Source of the DNA: Micromonospora sp. WMMA1363
GTDB taxonomy: Bacteria > Actinomycetota > Actinomycetes > Mycobacteriales > Micromonosporaceae
Direction: 5' to 3'
DNA length: 64,000 nt
Assembly (NCBI RefSeq): GCF_030345795.1
Contig: NZ_JAUALB010000001.1
Coordinates: forward strand, 372,001-436,000
The stretch's first letter is position 1, and every line of letters begins with the position of its first letter. The position numbers and the translations under genes are program-made. Below are positions 53,430 through 60,234 of this stretch, piece after piece. Below the pieces are notes generated by a model. It did no database searches, was not told where the DNA came from, and worked only from the letters and a program-made list of their open reading frames with translations.

Positions 53430-53843
53430 GTGGGGGTGGGCGAAGAAAAGCCTCCCATTGACCGAATCCTTGAACACTACGGGGCATCTTTCGTTCCCTC
53501 TGGTGGTGGGTGGAGGCGGATGCGCTGCCCATTCCAAGAGCGGGACATCAACCCGTCAGCGGCCGTGAATGGCGTAATCCAGCGGTTCAAATGCTTTAGT
53601 TGCGGGATCAATGAGGACGCTTACGGGTTGGTGATTTGGAAGGGGGATGCAACTGACTTCCCTAGTGCCAAGCAATTCATCGAGGACCTTTATGGGAGAA
53701 GCTACGGAGACGTATCACCAGGCGATCGATCCGGCGGACGCGGAAAATCCCGCCGTGGCGTATTTGAAGAGTCGGGCCCTGCGGTGGGCCAGCGTTCAAT
53801 TTTTCAGGCTCGGCTACGTCGGAAACCCTTTGCCGGGGCATGA
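53430..53843 (+). CDS. Primase zinc-finger protein (CHC2-like)
   Basis: 137 aa. Residues 1-75 are a DnaG-type zinc finger: RILEHYGASFVPSGGGWRRM, then CPFQERDINPSAAVNG and FKCFSCGINEDAYGLV. The His of the usual CPFH is replaced by Gln. After FIEDLYGRSYG the frame runs 150 bases over the toprim gene and reads as Arg/Gly/Ser-rich sequence that does not look conserved. So either the zinc finger and toprim halves are two proteins or they are fused by a +1 frameshift. GTG at 53430 or 53436. Confidence 0.75.
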   Translation: MGVGEEKPPIDRILEHYGASFVPSGGGWRRMRCPFQERDINPSAAVNGVIQRFKCFSCGINEDAYGLVIWKGDATDFPSAKQFIEDLYGRSYGDVSPGDRSGGRGKSRRGVFEESGPAVGQRSIFQARLRRKPFAGA

Positions 53844-54360
53844 GGTGTACGCGGGGAAGCTGTGCATTCCGTACATTACCCGGTCGGGGGTTGTGTCGCT
53901 GAGGTTCCGGACCCTCCCGGACCCGAATCCTGACTACAACCCGGATGATCCGGGATCGCCGGAGTGGTTGCCTGTGGACGGCCCGAAGTACCTGAGTGTA
54001 GCCGGGGACCTCCCTCGACTATTCAACACATGCGACCTTGACCGACGCGAACCCTTCGTGTGCATTGCCGAAGGCGAATTTGACGCGATGACCGCACATC
54101 AGGCCGGTTTTCCGGCTGTAGCGGTCCCCGGGGTTAACGGGTGGTCGGCGTGGTGGGCCAGGTGCTTTCGCGGCTACGAAACCGTGTACATCCTGTGCGA
54201 CAACGACGACAAAGGCCAAGGGGCAGCGTTCGGAGAGAAAATCGCCGCCCAGATCGGCAACTCACGGATTGTGATGATGCCGGAAGGACACGACGTTAAC
54301 TCGTACGTCGTGGCGGAAGGCTTCGCCGCGCTAATCGAAAAGATAGGAGTTGAGCTGTGA
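53692..54360 (+). CDS. Primase toprim-domain protein
   Basis: 222 aa from ATG 53692, which follows CGAGGA. An opening helix (NPAVAYLKSRALRWASVQF) leads to toprim motifs: FVCIAEGEFDAMTAHQAGF (catalytic Glu), AVAVPGVNGWSAWWAR and TVYILCDNDDKGQGA (DxD-type acidic residues). This is the catalytic part of a phage DnaG/TOPRIM primase, here overlapping the zinc-finger gene by 152 bases in the next frame. It overlaps the following gene by 4 bases (GTGA). Confidence 0.8.
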   Translation: MGEATETYHQAIDPADAENPAVAYLKSRALRWASVQFFRLGYVGNPLPGHEVYAGKLCIPYITRSGVVSLRFRTLPDPNPDYNPDDPGSPEWLPVDGPKYLSVAGDLPRLFNTCDLDRREPFVCIAEGEFDAMTAHQAGFPAVAVPGVNGWSAWWARCFRGYETVYILCDNDDKGQGAAFGEKIAAQIGNSRIVMMPEGHDVNSYVVAEGFAALIEKIGVEL

Positions 54361-54812
54361 CCCTCGATATCGGGGATTGGGTACGTATCCAACAGTGGCC
54401 GGTGAACGGCCACGCTATCGGAGATGTCGGCTCCGTCGATGAAATCGTCAGTGGCGGTTACAACGTGCGTGTGCCCGGTAAGGCGGGCGTCGGATGGTAT
54501 GAGCCCGAAGAGTTGCGACACGTTCCGCCCCCGGCCGTTCCCCGGATGCTGCCTGTGGCGCCTGACGGCATGACACCGCAGGATCTAGCCGCGTACGTCG
54601 GCCAATTCGTACAGGCCGCCCAGGACCGAATCCTCACCTTCGGGGCAGATCAATACGACAACAACGGCCGACAAGCCTTCGAGGATATGCCGCTGATAGT
54701 GCTGCTGCACGCAGCCCGGGAAGAGGCACAAGACCTAGCCGGGTATGCAGCGATGCTGGACATCCGCATCGGGCGAATCCTAGCGGCGCTAGGCCACAAG
54801 GGGGTTTGTTGA
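54357..54812 (+). CDS. Hypothetical phage protein with SH3-like N-terminus
   Basis: 151 aa. The first 55 residues read like a small beta barrel (DIGDWVRIQQWPVNGHAIGD, then VPGKAGVGWYEPEEL). The C-terminal helix bundle (DMPLIVLLHAAREEAQDLAG) resembles the helix end of MazG-like or phage nucleotide-modification proteins, but motifs are not clear enough to name. GTG start overlapping the primase; overlaps the next gene by 1 base. Confidence 0.5.
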   Translation: MTLDIGDWVRIQQWPVNGHAIGDVGSVDEIVSGGYNVRVPGKAGVGWYEPEELRHVPPPAVPRMLPVAPDGMTPQDLAAYVGQFVQAAQDRILTFGADQYDNNGRQAFEDMPLIVLLHAAREEAQDLAGYAAMLDIRIGRILAALGHKGVC

Positions 54813-55174
54813 TGGGATGGTTGAGCCGGGACAAACGCGTTCCCGAAAAGGTGGAAGGCCCCTACCAGCCGGACACCGAGGTAACCGGCTTCGAGGCGGC
54901 TTTCCCTCTGCGGAAGCTCGCCGCGCTGTACATCGAACACGGCTGGCGGGTCGCCATGGACGGAGAAACGTTGGAGGATGTCACACCGGAGCAAATGCGG
55001 CTGGTCGTCGCGTCGCTAATTGACGACATGATCGCAAACCAGGACGCCGCGTACGCCACCGGCTACCGGCTGCTGGTGCTGCGTGACAACGACTTCCCGA
55101 ATGACCTTGATGTGTATCTGTACGTCGGCCGGGCGACCACAGAAACCGAAACTACGGGGGTGAATACTGCTTGA
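54812..55174 (+). CDS. Hypothetical protein
   Basis: 120 aa from the ATG at 54812. Helical segments (FPLRKLAALYIEHGWRVAMD; RLVVASLIDDMIAN) and an acidic C-terminus. No family recognised. It is held by 4-base overlaps between two genes of the replication operon, so it is expressed with them. Confidence 0.5.
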   Translation: MGWLSRDKRVPEKVEGPYQPDTEVTGFEAAFPLRKLAALYIEHGWRVAMDGETLEDVTPEQMRLVVASLIDDMIANQDAAYATGYRLLVLRDNDFPNDLDVYLYVGRATTETETTGVNTA

Positions 55175-55965
55175 TCGAACGTATCGTGATCCTACCGGAC
55201 ACACAGTTCCCCCTCCACGATCGGACTCTGACAGAAAGACTCGCCCGGTTCGTTTGGGACTACCAGCCAGACCGGTTAGCGCACGTCGGTGACCTCACCG
55301 ACTCGTCCGAGCTGGGCCGGTGGGTACGCGGGCTGCGAGGACAGTACGCGGGAGGGCTGGAAGGGGGGTTCGCCAAGACCCGCGAATGGCTGGCCCTGAT
55401 CCGTAAACACTACGATGGCCCGTTCCATTTGTCCCGCGCGAACCACGATGACCGGCTAGACGCTGCAATCGAAAGATATCTACCCGAGATTGCGGGACTG
55501 ACGATCAAGGGTCATGTGATCTCAATCGAGAACGCGCTAGACCTCGACGGATACGGGATCACCTATCACCGGGACTATCACGAAATCGCGCCGGGGTGGC
55601 TGCTGACTCACGGGGACTGGGGCACCCTGTCCGACATCCCCGGAAACACGGCGTTGATGCAGGCCAAGCAGCTCGGAAAATCCGTCGTGTGTGGTCATAC
55701 GCACCGGGCCGGACTTGTCGCCGGCCCCCTGACTTCCAACCACCAAAGCATTGAGGTCATGGGTATGGAAGTTGGGCACGCGATGGACCAACGGCAGGCA
55801 ACGTACCTCAAGGGCGGCAAAAACAGTTGGCACCACGCGTTCGGAATCCTCCGGGTCGAGCGCGGCAACAAGAGGCGGGTCCGGGTGTACCCGGAGCTGG
55901 TGATGGTTCAGTCAGATTATTCCTTCATGGTGGATGGTCAGCGTTGGAAGGGGGAGCGTTCCTGA
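55171..55965 (+). CDS. Metallophosphoesterase
   Basis: 264 aa from TTG 55171. Calcineurin-like motifs in order: ILPDTQFPLHD, HVGDLTDSSELGRW, LSRANHDDRL, LLTHGDWG and VVCGHTHRAG, all the two-metal ligands. The first motif has DxQ instead of DxH, as in many phage members. These proteins may act as phosphatases or as DNA-end nucleases; the phage context favours a nucleic-acid role, but substrate is not shown. Confidence 0.85.
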   Translation: MIERIVILPDTQFPLHDRTLTERLARFVWDYQPDRLAHVGDLTDSSELGRWVRGLRGQYAGGLEGGFAKTREWLALIRKHYDGPFHLSRANHDDRLDAAIERYLPEIAGLTIKGHVISIENALDLDGYGITYHRDYHEIAPGWLLTHGDWGTLSDIPGNTALMQAKQLGKSVVCGHTHRAGLVAGPLTSNHQSIEVMGMEVGHAMDQRQATYLKGGKNSWHHAFGILRVERGNKRRVRVYPELVMVQSDYSFMVDGQRWKGERS

Positions 55966-56639
55966 TGAGTCGGATGGACAAGATTGTTGACTTGCTGCCC
56001 CTGGTAGAGACGGTGGCGTGTGACGTCCACTACGCGTACGGCCTTGAAGAGGACGAGGCGTACGGCCTGCTCTGCTTGGAGGTTGCCTTGCGTGCAGACG
56101 ACTACCTGATTCTGTTCCGGGAGGGACAGGCAAGCCTTATTGAGCGTCGGCTTAAAAACGTGGCTGCTGTTTACGCCCGCACCGAGCGGGTTAAGCGAAT
56201 AAGTGAAAACGATCAGTACTACTACGACCCTGAGTATGTGCGCCTGTTCCTGCCGTTCGCGTTCGCCTACGAGGATTGGCTTTCCGGCCCGACACCGGAT
56301 GACGCGTCCGCGAGGTGGCGGACGGGTGAGGCGGCAGACACCGCGCTTGACATCAAAGCGGCGTGGCCACGCCTCAAAGACTGGCAACATCGGGTGATCG
56401 TGGAACGGCACTCGACCGCACCCAACCCGTACGGGCGTGTTGACTGGAATCGGATTGCTGAGGCAACCGAACGAAATTCCGCTGAGAGCGCCCGGAAGGC
56501 GTACGCCAGAGCTACCCGGGAGTTGACTGTGGAAATGAACACTGCCCGGGAGCGTCGGGGCCGTGACCATGAGGGGCCTGGGGCTCGGGTCGCATTGAGC
56601 AACGCGCAGAGCGCGGCACTCATTTCAGCGAGCCATTAG
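55965..56639 (+). CDS. Sigma-70-like regulatory protein
   Basis: 224 aa. The N-terminal 80 residues (VACDVHYAYGLEEDEAYGLL, then ASLIERRLKNVAAVYARTER) are like region 2 of phage sigma-type proteins. The middle QYYYDPEYVRLFLPFAFAYE is a conserved actinophage signature. The C-terminal half has a region 4-like helix-turn-helix (DWNRIAEATERNSAESARKA). It may redirect RNA polymerase. It closes the replication operon, which makes it a candidate reader of the repeated 16-bp motif. Function inferred from pattern only. Confidence 0.55.
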   Translation: MSRMDKIVDLLPLVETVACDVHYAYGLEEDEAYGLLCLEVALRADDYLILFREGQASLIERRLKNVAAVYARTERVKRISENDQYYYDPEYVRLFLPFAFAYEDWLSGPTPDDASARWRTGEAADTALDIKAAWPRLKDWQHRVIVERHSTAPNPYGRVDWNRIAEATERNSAESARKAYARATRELTVEMNTARERRGRDHEGPGARVALSNAQSAALISASH

Positions 56640-56652
56640 GTTAGGTCTGGAA
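56637..56652 (+). promoter_or_regulatory. 16-bp repeated motif, copy 7
   Basis: TAGGTTAGGTCTGGAA, overlapping the stop codon of the sigma-like gene; it has the exact TTAGGTCTGG core. Faces the small membrane protein gene. Confidence 0.6.
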
Positions 56653-56784
56653 AGCTGAAAGGCAAGGCGGTGGGGGTCGGAAGTTCCTTAGAGGCCCGGC
56701 CCTCACCTGCCACCCCTGCTACCCGATATGTGGGAAAGTTTTGAATGCTCGTTGTCCCGAGCACAGCGGACGGAGGAATACTGT

Positions 56785-57006
56785 ATGTTCACTGCCCTGT
56801 GGATTGGTTGGCTGGCTGCTTTCGCCATCGTGGAGGGTATAGCACTTTTCAACAAGCAGCCCGACGACACACTCTCGGAGCATGTGTGGAAGTGGTTTGC
56901 GGTCGGCAGTAGCCAGCCGACCGGTTGGACCCGGTTGCGCCGGTTCGCGCTGCTAGCTTTCATGGCTTGGCTGACGCTGCATTTCCTCACCGGGGGTATC
57001 TTCTAG
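56785..57006 (+). CDS. Small two-helix membrane protein
   Basis: 73 aa with two hydrophobic helices (FTALWIGWLAAFAIVEGIAL; FALLAFMAWLTLHFLTGG) joined by a charged loop. ATG after ACGGAGGAATACT. Topology is holin-like but lysis genes are not nearby, so this may be a membrane-embedded element protein. Stop overlaps the next gene's start by 1 base. Confidence 0.6.
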   Translation: MFTALWIGWLAAFAIVEGIALFNKQPDDTLSEHVWKWFAVGSSQPTGWTRLRRFALLAFMAWLTLHFLTGGIF

Positions 57007-57467
57007 TGCGAGTGCGGGTCCTGGTGACGGGCTCCCGTGACTGGCAATCTGAGTTGTTTATCGCGCGGGTCATGGTGGACCTCCGCAACACGCTTGAGAT
57101 TCGGGGTGTTGACGCTTTGGCGGTAACTCTGGTGTCGGGCGGATGCCCGACCGGGGCGGACCGAATGGCGGAACGGTGCGCCGCTTTCCTCGGTTGGTTC
57201 GTAGAAAGGCACCCGGCCGATTGGGGCCGGTACGGCAAGCAGGCCGGGTTCGTCCGTAATGCCGAAATGGTGGCGTTGGGTGCTGACGTGTGCCTCGCCT
57301 TCATTCGGGCCAACTCCCCGGGTGCCTCGACGACTGTTCGGATGGCACAGACGGCCGGAATTCAAACCACCATCTATCGAGAGGGGCCGGACACGGCTGA
57401 GCCTGCGCACACCAGCGCAGATGGGATGACCGCCCCTAGCGCAGGCCGTGACGGTTGTCTCGGGTGA
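57006..57467 (+). CDS. SLOG-fold nucleotide-binding protein (YspA/DUF2493-like)
   Basis: 153 aa. Begins with the signature VRVLVTGSRDWQSELFIARV, followed by LVSGGCPTGADRMAERC and VRNAEMVALGADVCLAF, the YspA-type SLOG pattern that binds nucleotides or ADP-ribose-like ligands. Such genes are frequent in actinophages and near defence systems. It is the second gene of a two-gene unit ending at a bidirectional hairpin. Exact ligand unknown. Confidence 0.75.
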   Translation: MRVRVLVTGSRDWQSELFIARVMVDLRNTLEIRGVDALAVTLVSGGCPTGADRMAERCAAFLGWFVERHPADWGRYGKQAGFVRNAEMVALGADVCLAFIRANSPGASTTVRMAQTAGIQTTIYREGPDTAEPAHTSADGMTAPSAGRDGCLG

Positions 57468-57545
57468 GGGTTTCACGTCACACTGTGCTAGTGTTGCGCT
57501 CGGAACCGTAGCGCCTCCCTTTCTGGTTGGCTTCCTTGCTGACAC

Positions 57546-57560
57546 TTGGAATGGTTCCAA
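57546..57560. promoter_or_regulatory. Inverted repeat, possible operator
   Basis: TTGGAA-TGG-TTCCAA, a perfect palindrome of two 6-bp arms, just upstream of the shared terminator. Its half-sites resemble the TGGAA end of the 16-bp motif. Confidence 0.35.
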
Positions 57561-57562
57561 CG

Positions 57563-57590
57563 AAGGGCCCCCGGTTTTCCGGGGGCCCTT
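57563..57590. terminator. Bidirectional terminator
   Basis: AAGGGCCCCCGG pairs with CCGGGGGCCCTT around a TTTT loop. Lies between the rightward SLOG gene and the leftward small zinc-type gene. Confidence 0.85.
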
Positions 57591-57594
57591 CCCT

Positions 57595-57765
57595 TTACTC
57601 CCAATCTAGGCTGGAACCTCCTAGATCCATGTCGGCAACCACCGACGCGGGTAGCGGTCGCCACCGGCACCAATTCGCATGATCCGCACCGTCACCAACT
57701 ACGCAGCCAAGGCACATGTTCTCGGTGTCGGTCGCGTTCATGGCGTCCATTCCGGCGTCTTTCAT
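57595..57765 (-). CDS. Small Cys-rich protein, leftward
   Basis: 56 aa starting MKDAGMDAMNATDTENMCLG. Cys residues in CLGC and a later NWC with a nearby His suggest a small metal site (four ligands at most). AGAGGGAG lies seven bases before the ATG, and a 16-bp motif copy in the same leftward orientation stands upstream at 57781-57796. It is the only leftward gene of the early region with such a motif. No family recognised. Confidence 0.55.
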   Translation of the reverse strand: MKDAGMDAMNATDTENMCLGCVVGDGADHANWCRWRPLPASVVADMDLGGSSLDWE

Positions 57766-57780
57766 TGCCGACTCCCTCTG

Positions 57781-57796
57781 TGAAACTCTCAACCTT
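57781..57796 (-). promoter_or_regulatory. 16-bp repeated motif, inverted copy
   Basis: Read on the minus strand, AAGGTTGAGAGTTTCA; the left half matches. It precedes the leftward Cys-rich gene by 15 bases, so orientation tracks the gene. Confidence 0.5.
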
Positions 57797-57811
57797 CGTT
57801 GGCGACGCTCC

Positions 57812-57827
57812 AAGATTAGGTCTGGAA
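57812..57827 (+). promoter_or_regulatory. 16-bp repeated motif, copy 8
   Basis: AAGATTAGGTCTGGAA, exact TTAGGTCTGG core. Two bases later begins an ATG that reads only nine codons (MKVKPLFV, stop). Confidence 0.6.
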
Positions 57828-57869
57828 CGTATGAAAGTCAAGCCTTTGTTTGTTTGAACAGGGCTGGCG

Positions 57870-57885
57870 AAGATGAGGTCTGGAA
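57870..57885 (+). promoter_or_regulatory. 16-bp repeated motif, copy 9
   Basis: AAGATGAGGTCTGGAA, 58 bases after copy 8 and 72 bases before the next gene. Confidence 0.6.
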
Positions 57886-57956
57886 GCTTGACAGCGTTTG
57901 AATGGCAGGGCAGGATTGGGGTTGTCAGCAAGGCAGCGAAAGGAAGGGGTTAGGAA

Positions 57957-58193
57957 ATGTTGACTCTTCGGGCCGTGAAGGTCGCTTTCAAGGGTAAGGA
58001 TGGACGGCGGGCTTCTGTCGCCGTGGACCGCTACAGCAACAACCTTCCACCGGTCGCGTATGCGAGCGATGAGGCTTTCCGCAACCATGTCACGTCGGCT
58101 GCCCTATCCTCCGTCATTGGGAGCCCGAAGTATGGGCCGGACTGGGTGGAGGACTACCAGGTGATTGACATTCCGGACATTCATCGTTCCTGA
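57957..58193 (+). CDS. Hypothetical protein
   Basis: 78 aa: MLTLRAVKVAFKGKDGRRAS, a basic beta-rich start, and a Pro/Asp-rich end (DYQVIDIPDIHRS). ATG follows GGAAGGGGTTAGGAA. No family recognised; small alpha/beta fold likely. Flanked by motif copies upstream and a terminator downstream, so monocistronic. Confidence 0.5.
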   Translation: MLTLRAVKVAFKGKDGRRASVAVDRYSNNLPPVAYASDEAFRNHVTSAALSSVIGSPKYGPDWVEDYQVIDIPDIHRS

Positions 58194-58200
58194 GCCAGCG

Positions 58201-58233
58201 AAAAAGGGGCCCGCTTTCGGGGGCCCCTTTTTT
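58201..58233. terminator. Bidirectional intrinsic terminator
   Basis: AAAAAGGGGCCC with GGGGCCCCTTTTTT, loop GCTTTCG. A- and T-runs on both sides. Confidence 0.9.
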
Positions 58234-58267
58234 CATGCCCAGAGTGAGGAGTGAACCAGCTCACACG

Positions 58268-58305
58268 AAGATTAGGTCTGGAAGGTTTGACGAAGCTGTT
58301 TAAAC
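58268..58305 (+). promoter_or_regulatory. 16-bp repeated motif, copy 10, with GTTTAAAC box
   Basis: AAGATTAGGTCTGGAA (58268-58283), then GTTTAAAC at 58298-58305, in the leader of the SprT-like gene. Confidence 0.6.
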
Positions 58306-58358
58306 GGAGTAATGTTCTTCCTGTCAGCAGGAAGCAACATCGCCCCAACAGGAAGGGA

Positions 58359-59027
58359 ATGGCAATGGAAATCAAGGACACTCGTGAGGCTTGGCTCCAC
58401 CGCGCGATTGACGTTTTCCGCCCCCGGTTCGATGAAATCGGTATGCCGCTCCCAGAGAGGGTCCACGTCTCCGTGGGTTTCAGCTACGGGGCCCGTGCCG
58501 AGTCCGCTAAGGTGCTCGGGTCGTGCTGGGCGAAGCGAGCCAGCAAGGACGGCGTAAACCACATCTTCATTAGCCCGGAGTCCGGTGACACGGTAGAAGT
58601 GTTGGAGACGCTACTCCATGAGCTGATTCACGCCGCTGATGACTGCGAGAGCGGTCACAAGGCGGCGTTTGCTGAGGCCGCGACCCGTCTCGGTTTTGAG
58701 GGGCCGATGACTGCCACGCCGGCGGGTATGGGTCTGACGGTGGAGTTGATGACTATGGCGGAAACCCTCGGGGAGTATCCGCACGGTGCTCTTGAGGTTC
58801 CGGCCCGGGTGCCGTCCACCACCCCGGTTCCGACCGGCGCGGCTGGGGGCAGCTCCACCGGGGGCAAACTGCACAGTGGCCCGGCCAAGCAGGGCACCCG
58901 GATGATCAAGGTGGTGTGCAACACCCCTGACTGCCCCTGCGAGGGGTATACGGTGCGTACCACAAGCAAGTGGCTTGAGGTTGGGGCTCCTAAGTGCCCG
59001 ATGGGTCACGACATGGAGCGTGCCTGA
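58359..59027 (+). CDS. SprT-like zinc metalloprotease
   Basis: 222 aa. The zinc-binding HELIH motif lies in ETLLHELIHAADDCESGHKA, typical of SprT/Spartan-like phage proteins. The C-terminus has a zinc-ribbon-like pair, CNTPDCPCEGY and CPMGHDME, separated by a Trp. Spartan family members cut DNA-protein crosslinks; phage copies are common but untested. AGGAAGGGA precedes the ATG at 58359; another ATG is at 58365. Confidence 0.8.
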   Translation: MAMEIKDTREAWLHRAIDVFRPRFDEIGMPLPERVHVSVGFSYGARAESAKVLGSCWAKRASKDGVNHIFISPESGDTVEVLETLLHELIHAADDCESGHKAAFAEAATRLGFEGPMTATPAGMGLTVELMTMAETLGEYPHGALEVPARVPSTTPVPTGAAGGSSTGGKLHSGPAKQGTRMIKVVCNTPDCPCEGYTVRTTSKWLEVGAPKCPMGHDMERA

Positions 59028-59038
59028 CAAGTGGACAG

Positions 59039-59067
59039 AATCGCCCCCGGGAAACCGGGGGGCGATT
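59039..59067. terminator. Hairpin after the SprT-like gene
   Basis: AATCGCCCCCGG pairs with CCGGGGGGCGATT around GAAA. Confidence 0.75.
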
Positions 59068-59109
59068 CCGTGCCCTGAGTCCGAAACGTTGAAACGGGCT
59101 AGACAAGCG

Positions 59110-59125
59110 AAGGTTAAGTCTGTAA
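59110..59125 (+). promoter_or_regulatory. 16-bp repeated motif, copy 11
   Basis: AAGGTTAAGTCTGTAA, 43 bases before the next start codon. Confidence 0.6.
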
Positions 59126-59167
59126 CGTAAAAGGTGTCAGCGGGGAGTACTAAGAAAGGAAGCGCAC

Positions 59168-59464
59168 ATGAGCCAGGTGTCCGAGATTGTTCGGGAAATT
59201 GGAGAGGCTAAGTCTCGCCGGATTGAGGCCGAGCGGATGAACCCATGCAGGGTGTCGGGTCGCATGATCCGCGTGATGTCCACCCTTCGGGCCCGCGTGG
59301 TTGACGGTCACATGGTGGCTGTCAGCGTAACCGACACCCGGGACGGCAGGGGCTTCGGTTACCTCGCTGCTGAGATTTTGGACAGTGCCGCCAGTCGGGT
59401 TGACATAGGGGACAACGGCCTGATTTCCGAGGTAAGCCGCACGGAGTACATGCTCACCTTCTAA
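59168..59464 (+). CDS. Hypothetical protein
   Basis: 98 aa: N-terminal helix (SQVSEIVREIGEAKSRRIEA) then a beta-rich domain (MSTLRARVVDGHMVAVSVTD). AAAGGAAG lies before the ATG. No family recognised. Between its own motif and terminator. Confidence 0.55.
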   Translation: MSQVSEIVREIGEAKSRRIEAERMNPCRVSGRMIRVMSTLRARVVDGHMVAVSVTDTRDGRGFGYLAAEILDSAASRVDIGDNGLISEVSRTEYMLTF

Positions 59465-59468
59465 CAGG

Positions 59469-59496
59469 GTTTAAACGGGGCCCCGATCGGGGCCCC
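59469..59496. terminator. GTTTAAAC box followed by a perfect GGGGCCCC hairpin
   Basis: GTTTAAAC at 59469-59476 abuts the 20-bp palindrome GGGGCCCCGATCGGGGCCCC (59477-59496), just after a stop codon. Confidence 0.7.
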
Positions 59497-59542
59497 TCAC
59501 CTGTTGGTGAAGGCAAGGCGACCGGCAAAGAGTTGCGACCCG

Positions 59543-59558
59543 ATGGTTAGGTGTGCAA
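59543..59558 (+). promoter_or_regulatory. 16-bp repeated motif, copy 12
   Basis: ATGGTTAGGTGTGCAA, followed immediately by a second half-site AGGTTAG. Upstream of the DUF2637 gene. Confidence 0.5.
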
Positions 59559-59602
59559 GGTTAGCCGCGTCAGCAAGGAATGCGCGGAAAGGACGATGCG
59601 CA

Positions 59603-60223
59603 ATGAAGGCGCTCCGTTGGCTGGTCGGGCTCGGAACCCTACTGATTGCGGCAGGAGGTTTCACCCTCAGCTTTGGAAAGCTCAACCAGATTGCCATCAT
59701 CGCCGGATACGGCGACAACGCATGGATTTACCCGGCCATCGTGGAGGGGTGCACCACGCTGGCCACCCTGGCGGCTTTCCTCCGCCACGGGAAGCGGGGA
59801 GCCTGGTATCCGTGGGCGGTCGGACTGCTAGCGTTCGGCTACAGTCTGTGCGCGAATTCGGTTCCTGGGAGTGTTCCTGTTGAGGTTATCCGGGCCGTGC
59901 CGGTAATGTGCATTCCGGTCAGTGTCCACACGTTCATCATCATCGTTGGACTCTTGGATAAGCGGGAATCGGAGGCGCTTGCCGACCAGTCGGAGGCAGT
60001 GGCGGTTCCGCAGTATGACACCCTGGCGGACATCTTCCCCGTGGACCAGGCGGAGTCGGGGCCAAGCGTCCAGCCGGAACCGGTGAAGGTGGAGCCCGCC
60101 AAGCGGGAGCGCAGGGCTACGGCCCTTGCGGGGCGGGGAACGTATCTCCGGCTCGCTGAGCAGGCGAAGACGGACCGTGAGCGGGACATGTTTTTGAGGC
60201 TGGCCACCGGCCAGCCGGTTTGA
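59603..60223 (+). CDS. DUF2637 membrane protein
   Basis: 206 aa. The first 120 residues hold three or four transmembrane helices with the DUF2637 pattern GGFTLSFGKLNQIAIIAGYG and WIYPAIVEGCTTLATLAAFL. The C-terminal 80 residues are soluble and charged. DUF2637 proteins are typical of actinomycete plasmids, integrative elements and phages; some relate to plasmid spread functions. The ATG at 59603 is preferred to a longer frame from 59504. Overlap with Lsr2 leader suggests one transcript. Confidence 0.75.
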   Translation: MKALRWLVGLGTLLIAAGGFTLSFGKLNQIAIIAGYGDNAWIYPAIVEGCTTLATLAAFLRHGKRGAWYPWAVGLLAFGYSLCANSVPGSVPVEVIRAVPVMCIPVSVHTFIIIVGLLDKRESEALADQSEAVAVPQYDTLADIFPVDQAESGPSVQPEPVKVEPAKRERRATALAGRGTYLRLAEQAKTDRERDMFLRLATGQPV

Positions 60224-60234
60224 GAGAGGGAACC

